A stretch of DNA of 31,297 bases. Source: JBMNRY01 sp050944915. GTDB lineage: Bacteria; Bacillota; Limnochordia; JAAZLZ01. Under the pieces are notes generated by a model. The model was given only the letters and a program-made list of their open reading frames with translations, made no database searches and had not been told where the DNA came from. Location of the stretch: contig JBMNRY010000012.1 in NCBI GenBank assembly GCA_050944915.1, positions 1 to 31,297 on the forward strand. Reading direction: 5' to 3'. Below, piece by piece: positions 6,485 to 14,789 of this stretch. Each line of letters opens with the position of its first letter. Positions within the stretch are counted from its first letter, which is position 1. The translations under genes and the position numbers were made by a program.

Positions 6485-7465
6485 ATGTGGTCCATCGTGG
6501 TGACCAAAAGGATGCAGCGGCGGTTGGGGATCATCTTATTGGTCCTCCTACTTTGGGGTTTTGGGCCCTCTTTAGTCGATGATATCCATCGGAAGTTGTA
6601 TGGTGCCAAACCGGGGGTCACTTTAGGGGATCTGCCGGTGGAAGGGATGTTGGAGCCAGAGCTATATTCCTTCGTCTCCCAGTTGGCTAAGGAGATGAGC
6701 ATGGAGCCTGTCGATGCCCGTTATGATCCTGTTACGGGCAGGGTGGAGCCCGAGGTGGTCGGTTATTGGATCGACGTGCCGGCGACGGTGGAGCAGATCC
6801 TCGGGGCTTGGCCGGGGGCCAAGGTGGATTTCGTTCGCCAGGAGCTCCTGCCGGTGATCAGTCAGGATTTCTTCGAACCTGTTTACCGGGGTCATCCGGG
6901 AAAGCCCTATGCTAGCTTAGCCATCAACGTCGATTGGGGTGAAGAGGTTCTTCCCCGGATGTTAGAGGTTTTCCGGGAGCATAATGTGGTGGTTACCTTC
7001 TTTTTGACCGGTCGTTGGGCGGAAAACAATCCGGAAATGGCTAAAGCTTTGGCGGAAGCCGGCCATGAGATCGGCAACCACGGCCTGTGGCATGCCCATC
7101 CCAATTCTCTGTCGGCAAAACAGCTGGAGGATTTGTTGGTAAAAAACGAGGATTTGCTGGATCGACTCACTGGCCAGTCCAACCGGTTGTTCGCTCCGCC
7201 CTATGGGGAATTCAACGATCGGGTTTTGGCTAAGGCGGGCTCCCTAGGTTTCCGCACCATCATGTGGACCTTAGATACCATCGATTGGCAAAATCCCAGT
7301 CCCGAGACCATAGTGGAGCGGATCGTCCCCAAAAGCGAAAATGGGGCCATCGTATTGATGCACCCCAAGGAAAATACGTTGAAGGCCCTGCCGGAGATCA
7401 TCAAGGGGATGAAAGCTAAGGGCCTCCAGTTGGTTCCCGTCGGTGAGTTGCTCTACCACCTCTAG
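6485..7465 (+). CDS. ylxY: YlxY-like polysaccharide deacetylase family protein, probably altered active site
   Basis: A second CE4-type protein with an N-terminal membrane anchor (about 12-30), a divergent region (about 40-135) and a NodB-like domain (about 145-326). Motif 2 is kept in modified form (HEIGNHGLWHAHPN). Motif 1 reads INVDWGEE instead of FDDG, and motif 3 reads APPYGEF, lacking the usual Arg. Catalysis is therefore doubtful. In B. subtilis ylxY lies just before the M16 peptidase gene and ymxH, and that order is kept here apart from insertions, which supports the assignment. SD AGGGGGG precedes ATG 6485. The stop overlaps the stop of the convergent GH18 gene. Confidence 0.85.
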   Translation: MWSIVVTKRMQRRLGIILLVLLLWGFGPSLVDDIHRKLYGAKPGVTLGDLPVEGMLEPELYSFVSQLAKEMSMEPVDARYDPVTGRVEPEVVGYWIDVPATVEQILGAWPGAKVDFVRQELLPVISQDFFEPVYRGHPGKPYASLAINVDWGEEVLPRMLEVFREHNVVVTFFLTGRWAENNPEMAKALAEAGHEIGNHGLWHAHPNSLSAKQLEDLLVKNEDLLDRLTGQSNRLFAPPYGEFNDRVLAKAGSLGFRTIMWTLDTIDWQNPSPETIVERIVPKSENGAIVLMHPKENTLKALPEIIKGMKAKGLQLVPVGELLYHL

Positions 7466-8730
7466 GGTTTCAGTCCCCGGGCGGCCGTCTCCCAAAAGGC
7501 GGGACTTTCGTAGCTTAAGCGCCAGAGGGCGATTCCGGCTAGATCGTATTTGTTAACTAGGAACAGTTTATGGGCGAGGCTGTAGCTATCTTCAAAGTAG
7601 ACCTGATGGCGCCGCCCCACATCGGTATAGGTGAAATAGGACACTTTAGCTTGCTCATCCCATTGGATGGGCACGTTTTTCGTTTGGGCTAAGGTCCGGG
7701 CTTGTTTTTCGGTGAGGGCCGCAGCCTGCCATTGATCGGGACCCCTTTCTTCCCAGTTGTAGCCGTAGCCGGCGATACCGAGGAAGAGCTTCTCCCGGGG
7801 GATATGCTTAGTCGCATATTGGATCACATCTTCCACCCAGCCGATGGAAGCGATAGGTCCCGGTGGCCCATCCCGGTAGTGTTCATCATAGGTCATGAGC
7901 ATCATTTGATCCACATGGGGTGCTAAGGCCCGGTAATCATAGGCTGCATGCCAGTTGTGCTTGCCCGTTTTGGCCGGTACCGACATGGTGACCAAAAGAT
8001 TTGCGGGACGGAGTCGGGCTGCCAGCTCGGCCATGAAGGCCGTTAAGTTATCCCGTTGTTCGGCGGGGACGTTTTCTAAGTCGATGTTCACACCGCTGTA
8101 GCCCCAACGGGTGAGGGTGTTGTAGATATTCTCTACAGCTCGACGGCGGTTCTGGGGATTGGAGAGCAGTTCGGTGATCATAGTTGCATCAAAGGCTGGT
8201 TCCCGGTAATTATGGATCAAAGCCAGGGTTTTGATGTTGGCTTGACCGGCATGATCTAAGACCCGGGCGGTGCTTTGACCTTGGAGTTCTCCCTGATCAT
8301 CGAGCATATAAGACCAGATGGCTACGGTGTCGATGAGATGGGAGTGTTCCGTAAGGGCGGCATAGGAGGCACCTCGGCCATCTTCAACATAGTAGCCGAC
8401 CATTTGACGGGCTTTGTTTGTGCTTAAGTAAGGGGTAGAACCATCGGCCCGCAAGAGCCAGGCGGCGATCCAGCCTTCTGACTCAGGGGTGGTGATGTAA
8501 TACCAGCCATTCCGGGTTTCGACGATTTGCACCCTTTGGCCCTTGGGAATTGTGTCCACCACGGGATAATCAACGCCAGGTCCTTCTCTTAGTAGGGCTC
8601 CTTCACCCTGGATGATGGCACCTTGGCCGGGGGCTAAGCCCGTCGATTGGGGAGAGGAGGGCGTCCCGCCGCCGAAGATACCGGCTAAGGAGAGGATTAT
8701 GGTCAGTAGGTAAGCGAGGAAGGTCTGCAA
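7462..8730 (-). CDS. SH3 plus GH18 glycoside hydrolase, spore-lytic type
   Basis: A 422-residue exported protein: signal or anchor sequence (1-20), a bacterial SH3 domain (about 35-95; LREGPGVDYPVV, GWYYI, GWIAAWLL), and a GH18 domain (about 108-420). The catalytic strand reads YSGVNIDLENV, matching the DxxDxDxE pattern only at its end but keeping the acid Glu. MMLMTYDEH and the late tryptophan (ALWRLSYESP) are typical of the YaaH/SleL branch, which degrades cortex fragments during germination. TTG 8730 follows AAAGGATG on the minus strand, and an in-frame stop just upstream excludes a longer form. Its stop overlaps the ylxY-like stop (CTAG at 7462-7465). Confidence 0.88.
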   Translation of the reverse strand: MQTFLAYLLTIILSLAGIFGGGTPSSPQSTGLAPGQGAIIQGEGALLREGPGVDYPVVDTIPKGQRVQIVETRNGWYYITTPESEGWIAAWLLRADGSTPYLSTNKARQMVGYYVEDGRGASYAALTEHSHLIDTVAIWSYMLDDQGELQGQSTARVLDHAGQANIKTLALIHNYREPAFDATMITELLSNPQNRRRAVENIYNTLTRWGYSGVNIDLENVPAEQRDNLTAFMAELAARLRPANLLVTMSVPAKTGKHNWHAAYDYRALAPHVDQMMLMTYDEHYRDGPPGPIASIGWVEDVIQYATKHIPREKLFLGIAGYGYNWEERGPDQWQAAALTEKQARTLAQTKNVPIQWDEQAKVSYFTYTDVGRRHQVYFEDSYSLAHKLFLVNKYDLAGIALWRLSYESPAFWETAARGLKP

Positions 8731-8927
8731 AGGTTGTCATCCTTTCCAGGGGTAATCATTAGGGAGTTTCCCCGTTGGGGTGGAGGGAACCTCTAGGTAA
8801 ATTTCCACAGGTTTAGGGCCATTTGGTTCCTTTCTTGGCGGTACGTTAAAGGATCGAGGCAGGTGGAGGCGAGAAAATGTAGAAGATCGGGAGCAGTACA
8901 GGCTGGGGGAAGTAAGGAGGTAGTTTT

Positions 8928-10175
8928 TTGTACCAGAAGACAGTCTTAGATAACGGTTTACGCATCGTTACCGAAACGATACCCCATGTGCGCTCTGTGA
9001 CCATCGGGTTTTGGTTCCATACGGGCTCCCGGGATGAAACCCTGGAGAACAACGGTATTTCCCACTTCATCGAACATGTAATGTTCAAAGGGACCAAGAC
9101 CAGGACTGCCCGGCAGATCGCCGAGACCATGGATGCCACCGGTGGTCAAATGAACGCCTTTACCGGTAAGGAAAGCACTTGTTATTACGCCCGGGTTCAG
9201 GACAAGCATTTATCGACGGCCGTTGAATTATTAGCCGATATGTTCCTTAATTCTACCTTCCGGCAGGAAGAATTAGCCAAGGAAAAAAGCGTCATCTTGG
9301 AAGAGATCAAGATGTATGAAGATTCCCCCGAAGAGCTGGCCCACGATCTTTTTGTGGGGGCGGTGTTGAAGAACCATCCTTTGAGCTTGCCCATCATGGG
9401 TACGGGGGCCAATATCGCTCGGATGGGGCTGGAGGATATTCGGGAATATATGGGGATCCAGTATGTGCCGGGAAATCTGGTGGTGGCCGCGGCGGGGAAT
9501 ATTGAGCATGACCAGGTTGTGGCCGAAATGGAGAAGCACTTCGGTCATCTCCAGGGAGCCAAGCCTCCGAAAAGGGTCTTTGAGGGAGCTACACCGGAAC
9601 GGCTGGTCTTTCGCCGTAAGGATACAGAACAGATCCATTTATGTTTAGGTACCAAGGGGGTCGATCGCTCCCATCCCGATAAATTTGCCCTTTATCTCCT
9701 CGATGTCATCCTCGGCGGGGGCATGAGTTCCCGGCTCTTCCAAGAGCTGCGGGAAGAGCGAGGTTTAGTCTATTCGGCCTACTCCTTCCATTCTTGTTTC
9801 CAGGATACGGGCATTTTCGGTGTTTACGCGGGCACAGGCCCCGATAACGTGGAAGAAGTTCTGAAGGTGATCTATGAGCAGCTAGAGCTCATGGGTCAGT
9901 CGGGCCCGACGGCCCAGGAGTTGCACCGGGCTAAGGAACAGCTGAAGGGCGGTCTCCTTTTGAGTCTAGAAAGTACCACCAATCGGATGAGCCGCATCGC
10001 CAAATCGGAGCTCTACTACCAAGAAATCCTTACCCCCGATGATCTCATCGCCCGGATCGATGGTGTGAGCACCGAGGATATCTGTCGGGTGGCCCAGGGA
10101 CTTCTCCGTCCCGAGGAGTTTAGTTTAGTGGCCATCGGCCCCACCGATGATGCTTTGTTGGAGCGGGCCGGCTGA
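8928..10175 (+). CDS. mlpA: M16-family zinc peptidase (MlpA/YmxG-like)
   Basis: A 415-residue insulinase-family (pitrilysin) peptidase. The inverted zinc motif HxxEH is H46-F-I-E49-H50, with the distal ligand Glu126 in ILEEIK exactly 76 residues later, as expected. The second half contains the partner motif region RGLVYSAYSF. The length suits the bacterial processing-peptidase-like single-unit members, which work as dimers. TTG 8928 is supported by AAGGAGG at 8914-8920. B. subtilis keeps this gene between ylxY and ymxH; here a GH18 gene lies before it and a dUTPase-like and a barrel gene after it. The substrate is unknown. Confidence 0.95.
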   Translation: MYQKTVLDNGLRIVTETIPHVRSVTIGFWFHTGSRDETLENNGISHFIEHVMFKGTKTRTARQIAETMDATGGQMNAFTGKESTCYYARVQDKHLSTAVELLADMFLNSTFRQEELAKEKSVILEEIKMYEDSPEELAHDLFVGAVLKNHPLSLPIMGTGANIARMGLEDIREYMGIQYVPGNLVVAAAGNIEHDQVVAEMEKHFGHLQGAKPPKRVFEGATPERLVFRRKDTEQIHLCLGTKGVDRSHPDKFALYLLDVILGGGMSSRLFQELREERGLVYSAYSFHSCFQDTGIFGVYAGTGPDNVEEVLKVIYEQLELMGQSGPTAQELHRAKEQLKGGLLLSLESTTNRMSRIAKSELYYQEILTPDDLIARIDGVSTEDICRVAQGLLRPEEFSLVAIGPTDDALLERAG

Positions 10176-10191
10176 AAGGAGGTTAACTTCG

Positions 10192-10554
10192 GTGGACAAG
10201 CTAGAGCATATTTTTGAGAAACAGCGCAGTTTCGATGAGGAATTGATCCAGCGCCGGGGGATCGATTTCGATATGGCCACTTGGGTCCAGAAGGAAACCT
10301 TGGCCATCATTTCCGAATTGGCGGAGTTGATCGATGAGGTCAATTTCAAATGGTGGAAGAATCCCCGGGAGATGGATCGGGAGCGGATCACCGAAGAACT
10401 GGTCGATGTCTTGCATTTTTTCGTCAGCATGTGTTTGAAAGTGGGCTTATCGGCCGATGACCTTTACCAAGCTTATTTGGTTAAGAACGAGGAGAATTTC
10501 CGCCGCCAAGATGGGAAATCCTTGAAGGAAGGTTATACTGCGCCCACGAAGTAA
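10192..10554 (+). CDS. Dimeric dUTPase-like (all-alpha NTP pyrophosphohydrolase) protein
   Basis: A 120-residue all-helical protein of the MazG/dimeric dUTPase superfamily. The metal-binding signature is present as ELAELIDE (ExxE) followed by EELVDVLHF (ExxD), and NFKWWKNP is typical of the dUTPase_2 branch found in Firmicutes. It probably hydrolyses dUTP or a related nucleotide. GTG 10192 is chosen because AAAGGAGG (10176-10183) is 8 bases upstream; longer in-frame starts lie inside the M16 gene. It follows the M16 stop by 16 bases, so it is probably cotranscribed, though no functional link is obvious. Confidence 0.85.
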   Translation: MDKLEHIFEKQRSFDEELIQRRGIDFDMATWVQKETLAIISELAELIDEVNFKWWKNPREMDRERITEELVDVLHFFVSMCLKVGLSADDLYQAYLVKNEENFRRQDGKSLKEGYTAPTK

Positions 10555-10604
10555 GGAGCAACAGATAGGTCCCCAGGTACACCAGACCCGAAGGAGGTTG
10601 TGGT

Positions 10605-11795
10605 GTGCGTTACTGGTGGGCCTTTTTTCTTTTGTTGATCAGTCCTTGGGTCAGCGGTCAAGAATTAAGGAACAATCTTGAGTTAATTCCCCAATTGAGT
10701 TACCGCCGGGAAGGTCCTATTTGGACCATCGATACCCTGTGGGGGCGAGATGAGGAGCATTGGGGCTTCATCGAGGGCCAGGGAAGTTTGGTCCTAGGTC
10801 ATTTCAACCTGGACATATTGTTCAACAAAAGGCATAGAAGTATTAATGACCCCTTTCGGTTAGTGAGCCCCGGGGTGCGGGATCCCCGCAAACCGGCGGT
10901 GGTCCTTACAGGCCACTATGGTCCCCAGCGGTTGCTGCTCCAATATGTCCAACGGGAGGAAGCCCATTTTTTTGGGGGACAGTGGGAGGCAGCTACACCC
11001 CGGTGGCGTTTGGGAGCCGCGGCCATCGGAGAGCGAAGGGAAGTTTGGGAGGCGGCCATGGGCGATGTCTACGGCCGCCTGCGCTGGGGTCTTTGGGATT
11101 TGCAAGGCGCGGTAGGGATGGCTCTAGATGGGGAAACGGCCCTTTTGGGCCATGGGCGCCTTTCCCTCGGCCGGCTCCAGTTGCAAGGAGGCTACCAAGC
11201 TTTAAGTCCCGGGTGGAAATCCTGGGCCAATTGGGAGGATCCTTACCGCCATGACCGTCACGGTTGGCGATATGGGTTGGGTTGGTCATCGCCTTGGGGC
11301 CGCATCCAGGCCGGTTGGAGTCAACTGGTAGGCTGGAGCGATGGGTTGACCTACCGGCAGCGCTATGTGGATTACGCGCCGCCGTCTTTGGGCCTGTGGC
11401 GTTTTCGTTTCCGCTGGGAAGAGATGGCCACCGGTCCCCGTTGGGAAGGTCAGACTATCTGCGGCCCTTGGACCTTGACCCTCATCGCCCGGGATTTGGC
11501 CGCCGGCTGGGATCGGCGGGTTCGTCTGCAGCGCAATTTTCTCTGGGGGCGGGTAGTTCTTGGTTGGCAGGAGCGGGAAAGTCGGTGGCGGGTGCAGCTG
11601 GATCGGAGCTGGTCCCGCTGGTCTTGGCGGGGTGTGATCAAGGGCCGCAGGCGAGAAGTCCCTGAATACTTCTACTATTTGCGGGCCGAGCGGAAGCCTT
11701 TCTACATCCAATGGGGCAGCTACGATGAAGGACGCCTCGATGCCTATTGGGACCAGGATCGGACGTTGCGGGTGGGATACCTTTATTCCTTTTAG
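10605..11795 (+). CDS. Candidate outer-membrane beta-barrel protein
   Basis: I recognise no named family. The 396-residue product has a signal peptide (about 1-19, ending WVSGQ). The rest has no hydrophobic helix but many amphipathic strands alternating Trp/Leu/Tyr with Arg/Gly/Gln, for example GRLSLGRLQLQGGY and WRYGLGWSSPWGRIQAGW. It ends LRVGYLYSF, a classical barrel C-terminus with terminal Phe. Aromatic and arginine content is very high. GTG 10605 follows AAGGAGG (10591-10597). It touches the PRC-barrel gene and follows the dUTPase gene by 50 bases. If right, the organism has an outer membrane. An alternative is a secreted beta-rich spore or surface protein. Confidence 0.72.
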   Translation: MRYWWAFFLLLISPWVSGQELRNNLELIPQLSYRREGPIWTIDTLWGRDEEHWGFIEGQGSLVLGHFNLDILFNKRHRSINDPFRLVSPGVRDPRKPAVVLTGHYGPQRLLLQYVQREEAHFFGGQWEAATPRWRLGAAAIGERREVWEAAMGDVYGRLRWGLWDLQGAVGMALDGETALLGHGRLSLGRLQLQGGYQALSPGWKSWANWEDPYRHDRHGWRYGLGWSSPWGRIQAGWSQLVGWSDGLTYRQRYVDYAPPSLGLWRFRFRWEEMATGPRWEGQTICGPWTLTLIARDLAAGWDRRVRLQRNFLWGRVVLGWQERESRWRVQLDRSWSRWSWRGVIKGRRREVPEYFYYLRAERKPFYIQWGSYDEGRLDAYWDQDRTLRVGYLYSF

Positions 11796-11807
11796 GTGGT
11801 GAGGAAG

Positions 11808-12059
11808 GTGCGTTATTCGGAGTTGGCCGGCAAGGAGATCATCAACGTCGATGAAGGGGTGCGGATGGGTTTAGTCGATGATGCCGATATGGTCATCGAT
11901 ACTGAGACCGGTCGCATCGTTTCTTTGCTCATGCCTTTGCCTAGCGGTCCCCGATTTTTCAGCCGCCAACGGTGGGTGACTCTGCCTTGGTCGGGGATCA
12001 AAAAGATCGGTGTCGATCTGTTGATCATCGATATGTCCGAGGCCGAGGAAGGGAAATAG
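11808..12059 (+). CDS. ymxH: YlmC/YmxH-family PRC-barrel protein
   Basis: An 83-residue single PRC-barrel domain. The start YSELAGKEIINVDEG and the internal GLVDDADMVID match the YlmC/YmxH sporulation-associated family, whose biochemical role is not known. In B. subtilis ymxH follows the M16 gene and precedes dpaA; here the same trio is kept but interrupted. GTG 11808 fits the family start and AGGTGG at 11794-11799. A start at 11796, directly after the barrel stop, would add four residues and remains possible. Confidence 0.85.
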   Translation: MRYSELAGKEIINVDEGVRMGLVDDADMVIDTETGRIVSLLMPLPSGPRFFSRQRWVTLPWSGIKKIGVDLLIIDMSEAEEGK

Positions 12060-12137
12060 GGAAGATGTATAGCCGATTCCCCTTGGGGCAGAATAGCCAT
12101 GAAGGCATTCTATCTGTAAAGGGGGATTGGTCAGTAT

Positions 12138-12608
12138 ATGGAAACGCTGATTGGTACCTTTAGTTCCCGGGATCAGGCGGAAGACGCCTTAGAGGCCCTG
12201 CGGGATGAAGGTTTCGATGAGTCTGAGGTCTCCATCGTGGCCAAAGATGAAAGCGGCCAAGGCGGGGATGATATGGCTGGCGAGGATATGGCCGACGGTA
12301 CCGCCTGGGGTGGTGCCCTAGGTGGTATGGCCGGACTGTTGGCCAGCGCCGGTGCCTTAGCCATCCCTGGAATTGGTCCCATCATCGCCGCTGGTCCCTT
12401 GGCGGCCACCCTTTCGGGAGCTGTTGCCGGCGGTGTGGCCGGTGGGCTCATCGATTTGGGGATTCCCGAAGAACGGGGCCGCTATTACGAAGAAGAAGTG
12501 AAGCGGGGTAAGATCCTGGCCGTCGTCGAATCCGATGACGAGGATCGATTGGAAAGCGCCGCCGATATCCTCCGGGAATTCGGTGCCAATGATGTGGAAA
12601 GTCATTAG
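12138..12608 (+). CDS. Glycine-rich general-stress-type (YflT/DUF1269-like) protein
   Basis: A 156-residue acidic protein. The N-terminus METLIGTFSSRDQAEDALEAL is the flavin-free alpha/beta fold seen in heat-induced YflT-like proteins. The centre (about 55-110) is a Gly/Ala-rich hydrophobic stretch with GxxxG patterns that may insert in a membrane. The C-terminus (KILAVVESDDEDRLESAADILREFGAN) resembles the repeat unit again. SD AAAGGGGG lies near 12117-12125. A small inverted repeat (AGAATaGCC/GGCATTCT, about 12092-12113) sits in its leader. The function is not established; a stress role is by family analogy. Confidence 0.72.
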   Translation: METLIGTFSSRDQAEDALEALRDEGFDESEVSIVAKDESGQGGDDMAGEDMADGTAWGGALGGMAGLLASAGALAIPGIGPIIAAGPLAATLSGAVAGGVAGGLIDLGIPEERGRYYEEEVKRGKILAVVESDDEDRLESAADILREFGANDVESH

Positions 12609-12622
12609 TAAGCTACCCAGGT

Positions 12623-12653
12623 AAGGTCGCCACGGAGGGCGGCCTTCTTCTTT
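12623..12653 (+). terminator. Terminator after the stress-type gene
   Basis: AAGGTCGCC (12623-12631) pairs with GGCGGCCTT (12638-12646) with one wobble pair; loop of six; then CTTCTTT. It closes the unit that begins with the M16 gene. Confidence 0.75.
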
Positions 12654-12660
12654 ATGGGCA

Positions 12661-12753
12661 GGAAACCGCCACCCTCCGGTAGAATCCCAGCCCTGATGGT
12701 TAGCGGCTCCTTTGGCCCTGGCGGTGGGGCGGTGGTCGGGCGGTAAGGTTTCT
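12661..12753 (+). promoter_or_regulatory. GC-rich structured leader upstream of the cyclotransferase gene
   Basis: GAAACC (12662-12667) can pair with GGTTTC (12747-12752), and ACCGCC (12665-12670) with GGCGGT (12739-12744), enclosing about 80 bases. The 3' half (12720-12743) is a run of G pairs and quartets that could form a two-tier G-quadruplex. It matches no riboswitch class I know. It may be an RNA leader or only GC-rich spacer. Confidence 0.28.
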
Positions 12754-12773
12754 TCCTAGGTTGAGGTGGTTTG

Positions 12774-13604
12774 ATGGCCAAATCCCTTGGGCACCGATGT
12801 TTCTATATTAAGTCACCTTCAAGGGCTTCACGGGCGCTCCTCGTACTTCTTATGGTTTCCTTGGGAGTGATCATATCCTTCGGGCAGGCCCGGGCGGAAA
12901 GACAGTATGATTACCAGGTGGTAGCCAGCTATCCCCATGATCCTTATGCTTTCAGCCAAGGGTTGGTATATGTGGATGGTTACCTCCTTGAAGGGACGGG
13001 GCTTTACGGTCAATCTTCTTTAAGGCAAGTCCGCCTCGCCGATGGGGTGGTGGTGCGGCGGTTAGATTTAGAGCCTCGTTTTTTCGGGGAAGGGATTACA
13101 ATTTGGGAGAATCGGATCATCCAGCTTACCTACCGGGAAGGTGTGGCCTTCATTTATGATCTGGAGACTTGGGAGTTAATCGATGAGTTTTCCTATGAGA
13201 CCGAAGGCTGGGGTTTGACCACCGATGGGAAGTATTTAATTATGAGCGATGGTTCGGCGATCTTAAGATACCTGGATCCGATGACGGGAAGGAAGATCAA
13301 AGAAATTACCGTCCAAGGGCAAGCTGGTCCGGTGAGCAATCTCAATGAGTTGGAGTATATCCACGGGGAAATTTATGCCAATATCTGGTTAACAGATCAG
13401 ATCATCCGCATCGATCCTGTTACGGGGAAGGTCCTGGGCTGGATCGATCTCGAGGGATTGTTGCCCTCCCACAGTCGGATTCCCTTCCATACCGATGTCC
13501 TAAATGGGATCGCCTATGATGAAGCAGGGGATCGTCTCTTTGTCACCGGAAAAAACTGGCCCTATCTTTTTCAAATTCGGTTGCTACCCCGGGTTAATCG
13601 GTGA
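12774..13604 (+). CDS. Glutaminyl-peptide cyclotransferase (plant/bacterial beta-propeller type)
   Basis: A 276-residue exported protein that would convert N-terminal Gln of peptides to pyroglutamate. A long basic start followed by a hydrophobic segment (about 20-40, ending GQARA) is a signal peptide. The remainder is a five-bladed propeller of the Glu_cyclase_2 family: YPHDPYAFSQGLVY, LLEGTGLYGQSSLR, FGEGIT, LTYREGVAFIYD, GWGLTTDG, LNELEYI, YANIWLTDQIIRIDP, and the late LNGIAYD...RLFVTGKNWPYLFQI are all family landmarks. ATG 12774 follows GAGGTGG (12762-12768). Its last 11 bases overlap the convergent small gene on the minus strand. The natural substrate is unknown. Confidence 0.92.
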   Translation: MAKSLGHRCFYIKSPSRASRALLVLLMVSLGVIISFGQARAERQYDYQVVASYPHDPYAFSQGLVYVDGYLLEGTGLYGQSSLRQVRLADGVVVRRLDLEPRFFGEGITIWENRIIQLTYREGVAFIYDLETWELIDEFSYETEGWGLTTDGKYLIMSDGSAILRYLDPMTGRKIKEITVQGQAGPVSNLNELEYIHGEIYANIWLTDQIIRIDPVTGKVLGWIDLEGLLPSHSRIPFHTDVLNGIAYDEAGDRLFVTGKNWPYLFQIRLLPRVNR

Positions 13605-13803
13605 GCTGGATTTGTTTTAGACCAGGGGAAGGATCTTCCTCCAGGTCTTTTAAGGCTTCATCGAGGAGGGCCTGGAGACCCAGGAGGATTTCTCCCTGGG
13701 CCCGGCGGAAATGGTCCCGGGCTGGAGCAAATCTGGCCCTACCTTCTTCTAGAAGATCGAAGATCCCGTCGATGAGGGTATGGGTTATTTCCCCCTTGTT
13801 CAT
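13594..13803 (-). CDS. Small helical protein of unknown function, coupled to the ArsA-like gene
   Basis: I do not recognise this 69-residue protein. It looks all-helical (ITHTLIDGIFDLLEEGRARF, then FRRAQGEILLGLQALLDEAL) with no signal or membrane segment. Its ATG shares bases with the TGA of the ArsA-like gene (ATGA overlap at 13800-13803), the classic arrangement for coupled translation, so it is probably a real partner. It overlaps the end of the convergent cyclotransferase gene by 11 bases. Confidence 0.6.
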   Translation of the reverse strand: MNKGEITHTLIDGIFDLLEEGRARFAPARDHFRRAQGEILLGLQALLDEALKDLEEDPSPGLKQIQLTD

Positions 13804-14789
13804 GGGTTGATCACCTCACTAGTCATTATTCGGGGACCGAAGCGGATAAGGAGTTTGCCATGGGCGAAACGGGCCCCTAGGGTTGGACGACCTAGAAGTT
13901 TTCGAGGTAGGATGAGCTTGCGTTTGTACCAACCGACTTGGATGGTCAACTCATCGCCCCTTTGGGAAAGGGCGAGATCTTCCTTGGTAATTAGAGGAAT
14001 GGAGAGCTTTAAGAGGTATTCGTCCCCATCCTTTTCCACTTCCTCGGTAGGTCCTTGGTGCAGAATGTCCGAAAGATTCGTTGTGGCAAAGACTTGGTCC
14101 GCCAGTTCTTTGAGTCTGGATATGCCTGTCACTTCCTGGGGCATGAAGGGAATGGAGAAGATCGGTAAGGGATCGAAGGAAGTCTTGATTTCCTCCATGT
14201 ATTTAGCTTGGATGGGCAGCCAATCTTGGAGGTAGCTCCCTTGGATGCCTGGGGGAAGGACCCGGTTGACCATAATGGCGTCGGTGTTGAAACCGAAGAG
14301 ATTCAAATAGGTATAGGTTCGGCGGGTTTCGGCGGTGACCATTTTCTCCGGGGTGAGGACCAGGCGGACGGAGGTACGGTTTTGGTCTAGGAGCAACTGC
14401 TGCATTTGTTTTAGTTGGCCGATGAGTTCCTCTGTTTCGGCCATGGCTCCTTCGGGGGGCAGTTCAAAACCGCCGCCGACGGCCTTGACCACCGGTCGGG
14501 CCCAGCGGAGGATCCGACGCTTCTGGGGAAACATTTTCTCCAGCCGCCAGTAGAAAGTTTCGGGAAAACTCAAAAGCCGCAGGGTTTCCCCCGTGGAGGC
14601 ACAATCGACGATGATGGTCTCATAAAGGCCTGTCGCGGCCTGGCGGTGGATCTGCAAAAGGCTAAACAATTCCTCGAGCCCAGGGAACACCAGTAGTTCT
14701 TCGGCTTCGATTTCCTCGACATTAGCCCAGGCTAAGAGATCGCCCAGCCACTTTTGAAAGGAACCCCAATTTCTTTCCCCCTTCGGCAA
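13800..14789 (-). CDS. ArsA-family ATPase, C-terminal part (after a frameshift)
   Basis: This frame carries the larger part of an ArsA/Get3-like ATPase. Homology starts at ERNWGSFQKWLGDLL, continues through VFPGLEELFSLL and the switch-like IIVDCASTGETLRLLSFPE, then VMVNRVLPP-type sequence (IMVNRVLPPG). It ends with an HSP20-like ArsA C-terminal domain (about 265-329; YLLKLSIPL...LIRFGP). The P-loop is missing here because it lies in another frame (14722-14997). The first residues (MPKG) are an artefact of the shift. The family hydrolyses ATP and, in various members, handles arsenite or tail-anchored proteins; no arsenic genes are nearby, so substrate is open. Confidence 0.8.
   Translation of the reverse strand: MPKGERNWGSFQKWLGDLLAWANVEEIEAEELLVFPGLEELFSLLQIHRQAATGLYETIIVDCASTGETLRLLSFPETFYWRLEKMFPQKRRILRWARPVVKAVGGGFELPPEGAMAETEELIGQLKQMQQLLLDQNRTSVRLVLTPEKMVTAETRRTYTYLNLFGFNTDAIMVNRVLPPGIQGSYLQDWLPIQAKYMEEIKTSFDPLPIFSIPFMPQEVTGISRLKELADQVFATTNLSDILHQGPTEEVEKDGDEYLLKLSIPLITKEDLALSQRGDELTIQVGWYKRKLILPRKLLGRPTLGARFAHGKLLIRFGPRIMTSEVINP

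Noticed and set aside
7462..7465. Regulatory overlap of two convergent genes
   Set aside because: A four-base overlap of stop codons (CTAG) is common and needs no special explanation.
11264..11711. Long frames on both strands within the barrel gene
   Set aside because: Shadow frames; the barrel frame alone has an SD site, signal peptide and coherent end.
14722..14789. Programmed ribosomal frameshift in the ArsA-like gene
   Set aside because: There is a G-run, but no clear slippery heptamer plus pseudoknot, and the family is not known to use one. Error or mutation is simpler.
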